16,624 bases of DNA. Origin: SHVZ01 sp044223515 (GTDB lineage: Bacteria > Pseudomonadota > Alphaproteobacteria > SHVZ01). Of the stretch, positions 14,296 to 16,624 are shown one piece after another (position 1 is the first letter of the stretch; each line of letters starts with the position of its first letter). Made by a program: the position numbers and the translations under genes. The stretch is taken from the NCBI GenBank assembly GCA_044223515.1, contig JBGALV010000100.1, positions 1-16,624 of the forward strand, given 5' to 3'. Under the pieces are notes generated by a model. It ran no database searches. It was not told where the DNA came from and worked only from the letters and a program-made list of their open reading frames with translations.

Positions 14296-16320
14296 CTAGA
14301 CGTTGTCGCGGGGGATCGATTCTTTCCAGTTCTTGGCGAAGACGCGGACGCCGTTCTCGAAGGCGTCCAGCGTCGCCTCCAGCTCGAAGGTCGTCGGGGT
14401 CGCGGTCATCACCGTCCGGCACTTGGTCTCGATCTCCCAGTCCTTCCGGGCGTAGCGGCTCTGGGAGGTTACCTCCGCGCGGGCCTTCAAGGGATCGCGC
14501 GGATGGATCGAGAAATCGTCCTGCATCCGGCTTGAGCTTTCGAGCCCGATGCCGTCGAGCAGGGTCGTGCCGCTGTCGTTGACGAAGACGTAGCGGAGCG
14601 CGCCGGTCGGCCGGTCGCGCGTGTGGGTCTGGGTGATCTCGCCCTTCCGGATCGTGGTCGTCTTCAATGCCTCCGGCAGCTCGTGCGGGGGCAGCGGCTT
14701 GAGCTTCGCATCATGTGGTGAAGCTCCCCGGATCGGCAGGATCACCGCGCTTCCCTCCGAGCGGATCGTCAGCATCGCCGCCTCTGGCGACGGCCAGGCG
14801 AGCGGCCAGTAGGTGGTCGAGATCGAGACCCGGATGCGGTGCCCGGCCGGGAATACCTGCGCCATGTCGTTGAGCTGGACCCGGACCCGGTAGGACTTGC
14901 CCGGAGTCAACGGCGTCGGACTCTCGTGGCTTTCGCGGTGGGTCAGATTGAGGAGGCCGTAGCTGATCCGGGTCGCGGCGCCGTCCGGGTAGACGTTCGA
15001 GAGTCGGACCGCGACCAGCGCCTGCGGCTTGTCGGAGGAGACTTCCAGCTCGACCACCGGCGCGCCCATGATCTCGACGGGTTGCGGCAATGGTTCGGTG
15101 TCGAACACCAGCGATCCACCATCGTCTTCGCGCTGGTCCCCCGGCATGTCGGGGAAGAGGCCGTAGGGGCACCACTTGCCGATCGTCTGGCCGACCGTCT
15201 GCGGCGAGCGGATCGAGCTCGCCTCGGCACGCGCAGGGCCGGTCGAGAGGCGGCCGGCGTTCATGCTGTAGCGGGCCGGCGTCACGCTGGGCGGCGGCCA
15301 GGCAGGCTCGGCGACCCAGCGGCCGGGAAGCTCCTTGTAGAAGGTCTGCGGGGGCACGCTGTCCTGCATCCAGATCCGCATCAAGGGCTCGTCCATGACG
15401 CCGGTCTCGACGCCCTTCAGCCACTTGTCCCACCAGCGGAGCGCTTCCTTGAGGAAGCCCACCGCCGGGCCGGGCTGCGCCATGTGCGGATAGCGATGCG
15501 CCCACTGGCCGATCATCGCCTTCTTCGGCGACGTCAGGTTTTGCATCAGGCGCGGAATCGCGTTGGTGTAGGCGTCTGCCCACCCGCCGATCGCGTAGAC
15601 CGCGCACTGGATCTTCGAATAGTCCTCGCAGACCGAGCCGTGCTTCCAGAAGGCATCGCGGCGCTGATGCGCCATCCACAGCATGGGATAGCAGTCGAGA
15701 TTGTCGAGGCGGTATTTCCACATCTCCTTCCAGCGATCCCAGCCGACGATCTCGGGATCGGGCGGCAGCGAGCCGCAGGTGAAGAAGTAGCCGCCCCAGT
15801 CGAGCGTGTCGTTGAGGAGGCAGCCGCCCATGAAGTGGACGTCGTCGTTGTAGCGGTCGACGGTGGAGGCGATCGACACCACCGCCTTGAGAGCGGGCGG
15901 CCGCCGCGCCGCCACCTGCAAGCCGTTGAAGCCGCCCCATGAGATGCCGATCATGCCGACCTTGCCGGTGCACCAGGGTTGCGACGCCAGCCAGGCGATG
16001 ATCTCGAGGCCGTCATCCTGCTCGCGCTTGTGATACTCGTCCTGGATCAGGCCGTCGCTGTCGCCGGAGCCCGAAATGTCGACGCGCGCCACGCCGTAGC
16101 CGTGGGCGGCGAACCAGTAGTGGGTCTCGTCGTCGCGGATGCGCGTGCCGTCGCGGCGGCGATAGGGGATGTATTCGAAGATGCAGGGGACGGGGCGCTT
16201 CCCCTCGTCCTTCGGCAGCAGCAGGCGGGCGGCGAGCTTTCGCCCGTCCGGCATCGGGATCCAGGCGATCTCGACGTTCTCCACTTGATCGCGGTAGTTG
16301 ACGATCTTGTCTTTCGCCAT
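14296..16320 (-). CDS. CocE/NonD-family alpha/beta hydrolase (X-Pro dipeptidyl-peptidase S15 clan)
   Basis: A 674-residue cytoplasmic hydrolase with no signal peptide. The alpha/beta domain (about 15-300) carries the nucleophile S127 in GISWGG, the acid D249 in GGWADAYTNA and the base H275 in GQWAHRYPH. These match the Ser-Asp-His triad of cocaine esterase (CocE). A jelly-roll domain typical of the family follows (about 330-550: PVVELEVSSD, LNLTHRESHESP, GHRIRVSIS). A further C-terminal beta-rich region of roughly 120 residues makes it longer than CocE (about 570). Members split acyl esters or amides, and some are Xaa-Pro peptidases or acylase-like. The ATG has GGGGAGG 7 nt upstream. It is divergent from an iron-type alcohol dehydrogenase, a plausible partner for an alcohol released from an ester. 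The substrate is unknown. Confidence 0.92.
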   Translation of the reverse strand: MAKDKIVNYRDQVENVEIAWIPMPDGRKLAARLLLPKDEGKRPVPCIFEYIPYRRRDGTRIRDDETHYWFAAHGYGVARVDISGSGDSDGLIQDEYHKREQDDGLEIIAWLASQPWCTGKVGMIGISWGGFNGLQVAARRPPALKAVVSIASTVDRYNDDVHFMGGCLLNDTLDWGGYFFTCGSLPPDPEIVGWDRWKEMWKYRLDNLDCYPMLWMAHQRRDAFWKHGSVCEDYSKIQCAVYAIGGWADAYTNAIPRLMQNLTSPKKAMIGQWAHRYPHMAQPGPAVGFLKEALRWWDKWLKGVETGVMDEPLMRIWMQDSVPPQTFYKELPGRWVAEPAWPPPSVTPARYSMNAGRLSTGPARAEASSIRSPQTVGQTIGKWCPYGLFPDMPGDQREDDGGSLVFDTEPLPQPVEIMGAPVVELEVSSDKPQALVAVRLSNVYPDGAATRISYGLLNLTHRESHESPTPLTPGKSYRVRVQLNDMAQVFPAGHRIRVSISTTYWPLAWPSPEAAMLTIRSEGSAVILPIRGASPHDAKLKPLPPHELPEALKTTTIRKGEITQTHTRDRPTGALRYVFVNDSGTTLLDGIGLESSSRMQDDFSIHPRDPLKARAEVTSQSRYARKDWEIETKCRTVMTATPTTFELEATLDAFENGVRVFAKNWKESIPRDNV

Positions 16321-16349
16321 TGGCTTGCCTCCCCAGCGGTTTGATGGTG

Positions 16350-16378
16350 AGCTAAGACCGCAGGGAAATCACTGTCAA
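16350..16378 (-). promoter_or_regulatory. Candidate promoter for the CocE/NonD hydrolase gene
   Basis: Read on the minus strand, TTGACA (16378-16373) is a perfect -35 hexamer. It is followed after exactly 17 bases by TTAGCT (16355-16350) as a weak -10. The predicted transcript would start about 20-25 bases before the ATG at 16320 and include its strong ribosome site (GGGGAGG, 16334-16328). The -10 match is poor, so confidence is moderate. Confidence 0.4.
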
Positions 16379-16389
16379 CGCGGGGACCC

Positions 16390-16624
16390 ATGAGCTTCTG
16401 GCAATTCAGATCGGCGGAAGACTTGCGCGGCGACTGGCTGTTCCCGACGGACATCCGCTTCGGCGCGGGGCGCATCGCGGAGCTTCCGGCGGTGTTGCAG
16501 CAGTTGGGCGTAACGCGGCCACTGATCGTCACCGACAAGCAACTTCCCGCCACCGGCATTCCGCAGCGCGTGGCCGAATTATCCGGCGGCACCGTCTGGG
16601 CCGGCGCCGACCAGAACCCCACGG
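16390..16624 (+). CDS. Iron-containing (group III) alcohol dehydrogenase, 5' part
   Basis: The first 78 residues of an NAD(P)-dependent, iron-type alcohol dehydrogenase, cut by the window end. The reading frame opens at ATG 16390 and stays open to the last base. The pattern is typical of the family's N-terminal nucleotide-binding domain: FPTDIRFGAGRIAELP (18-33), then LIVTDK (45-50), then a turn ending ADQNPT (73-78), where members usually have a PNPT-type pattern. A purine-rich GGGGA lies 4-8 bases upstream. The divergent start shares a 69-bp region with the CocE/NonD hydrolase gene. Members oxidise or reduce alcohols, lactaldehyde, hydroxy acids or maleylacetate, and the decisive metal-binding His/Asp residues lie outside the window. 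Confidence 0.85.
   Translation, partial: MSFWQFRSAEDLRGDWLFPTDIRFGAGRIAELPAVLQQLGVTRPLIVTDKQLPATGIPQRVAELSGGTVWAGADQNPT

Noticed and set aside
14711..15973. Long open frames on both strands within the CocE/NonD gene
   Set aside because: The hydrolase frame shows an intact Ser-Asp-His triad over 674 residues; the others have only low-complexity Arg-rich translations.
1..16624. CRISPR array, tRNA, rRNA, IS element, riboswitch
   Set aside because: No regularly spaced repeats, no tRNA-like cloverleaf, no transposase motif and no recognisable riboswitch core were seen in the short intergenic gaps.

Overview
The window is GC-rich and densely coding, with no stretch over about 165 bp free of genes. 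The gene families (SBP_bac_5 solute-binding proteins, BKACE, non-pyrrolysine MttB-like methyltransferase, DMGDH-like flavoprotein, UxuA-like dehydratase, CocE/NonD hydrolase) and the Shine-Dalgarno usage suggest an alphaproteobacterium of the Rhizobiales/Rhodospirillales kind. That placement is inference from gene content. I saw no rRNA, tRNA, CRISPR, IS element or phage gene. The window reads as a catabolic island of a soil or plant-associated heterotroph.

Layout. (1) 1-390 (+): 3' end of a DppC-type ABC permease. (2) 401-2103 (-): FCD-type GntR regulator followed by a beta-keto acid cleavage enzyme (BKACE). (3) 2104-2268: divergent control region with a perfect AT-rich 16-bp palindrome. (4) 2269-7910 (+): probable operon of a solute-binding protein, a phosphotriesterase-family metallohydrolase, a class III aminotransferase resembling beta-phenylalanine aminotransferase, and an MttB-like methyltransferase. 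(5) 7918-10332 (-): dimethylglycine/sarcosine-dehydrogenase-like flavoprotein with a folate-binding half, convergent with the methyltransferase. (6) 10402-12617 (+): UxuA-like dehydratase translationally coupled to an MFS transporter. (7) 12706-14292 (+): a second solute-binding protein paralogous to the first. (8) 14296-16320 (-): CocE/NonD hydrolase. (9) 16390-end (+): 5' end of an iron-containing alcohol dehydrogenase, divergent from the hydrolase.

How the genes may work together. The families in blocks 2-5 chain into a plausible route. A peptide-type ABC importer brings in a compound and the metallohydrolase opens an ester, amide or lactone. The MttB-like enzyme and the folate-linked flavoprotein would strip N-methyl groups. 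The beta-amino acid aminotransferase would form a beta-keto acid, and BKACE would cleave it with acetyl-CoA. A methylated beta-amino acid (or its ester, amide or betaine) is therefore the substrate class I would test first. Individual family calls are strong; the joined pathway and its substrate are inference. The UxuA-like/MFS pair and the CocE/alcohol dehydrogenase pair may belong to other modules.
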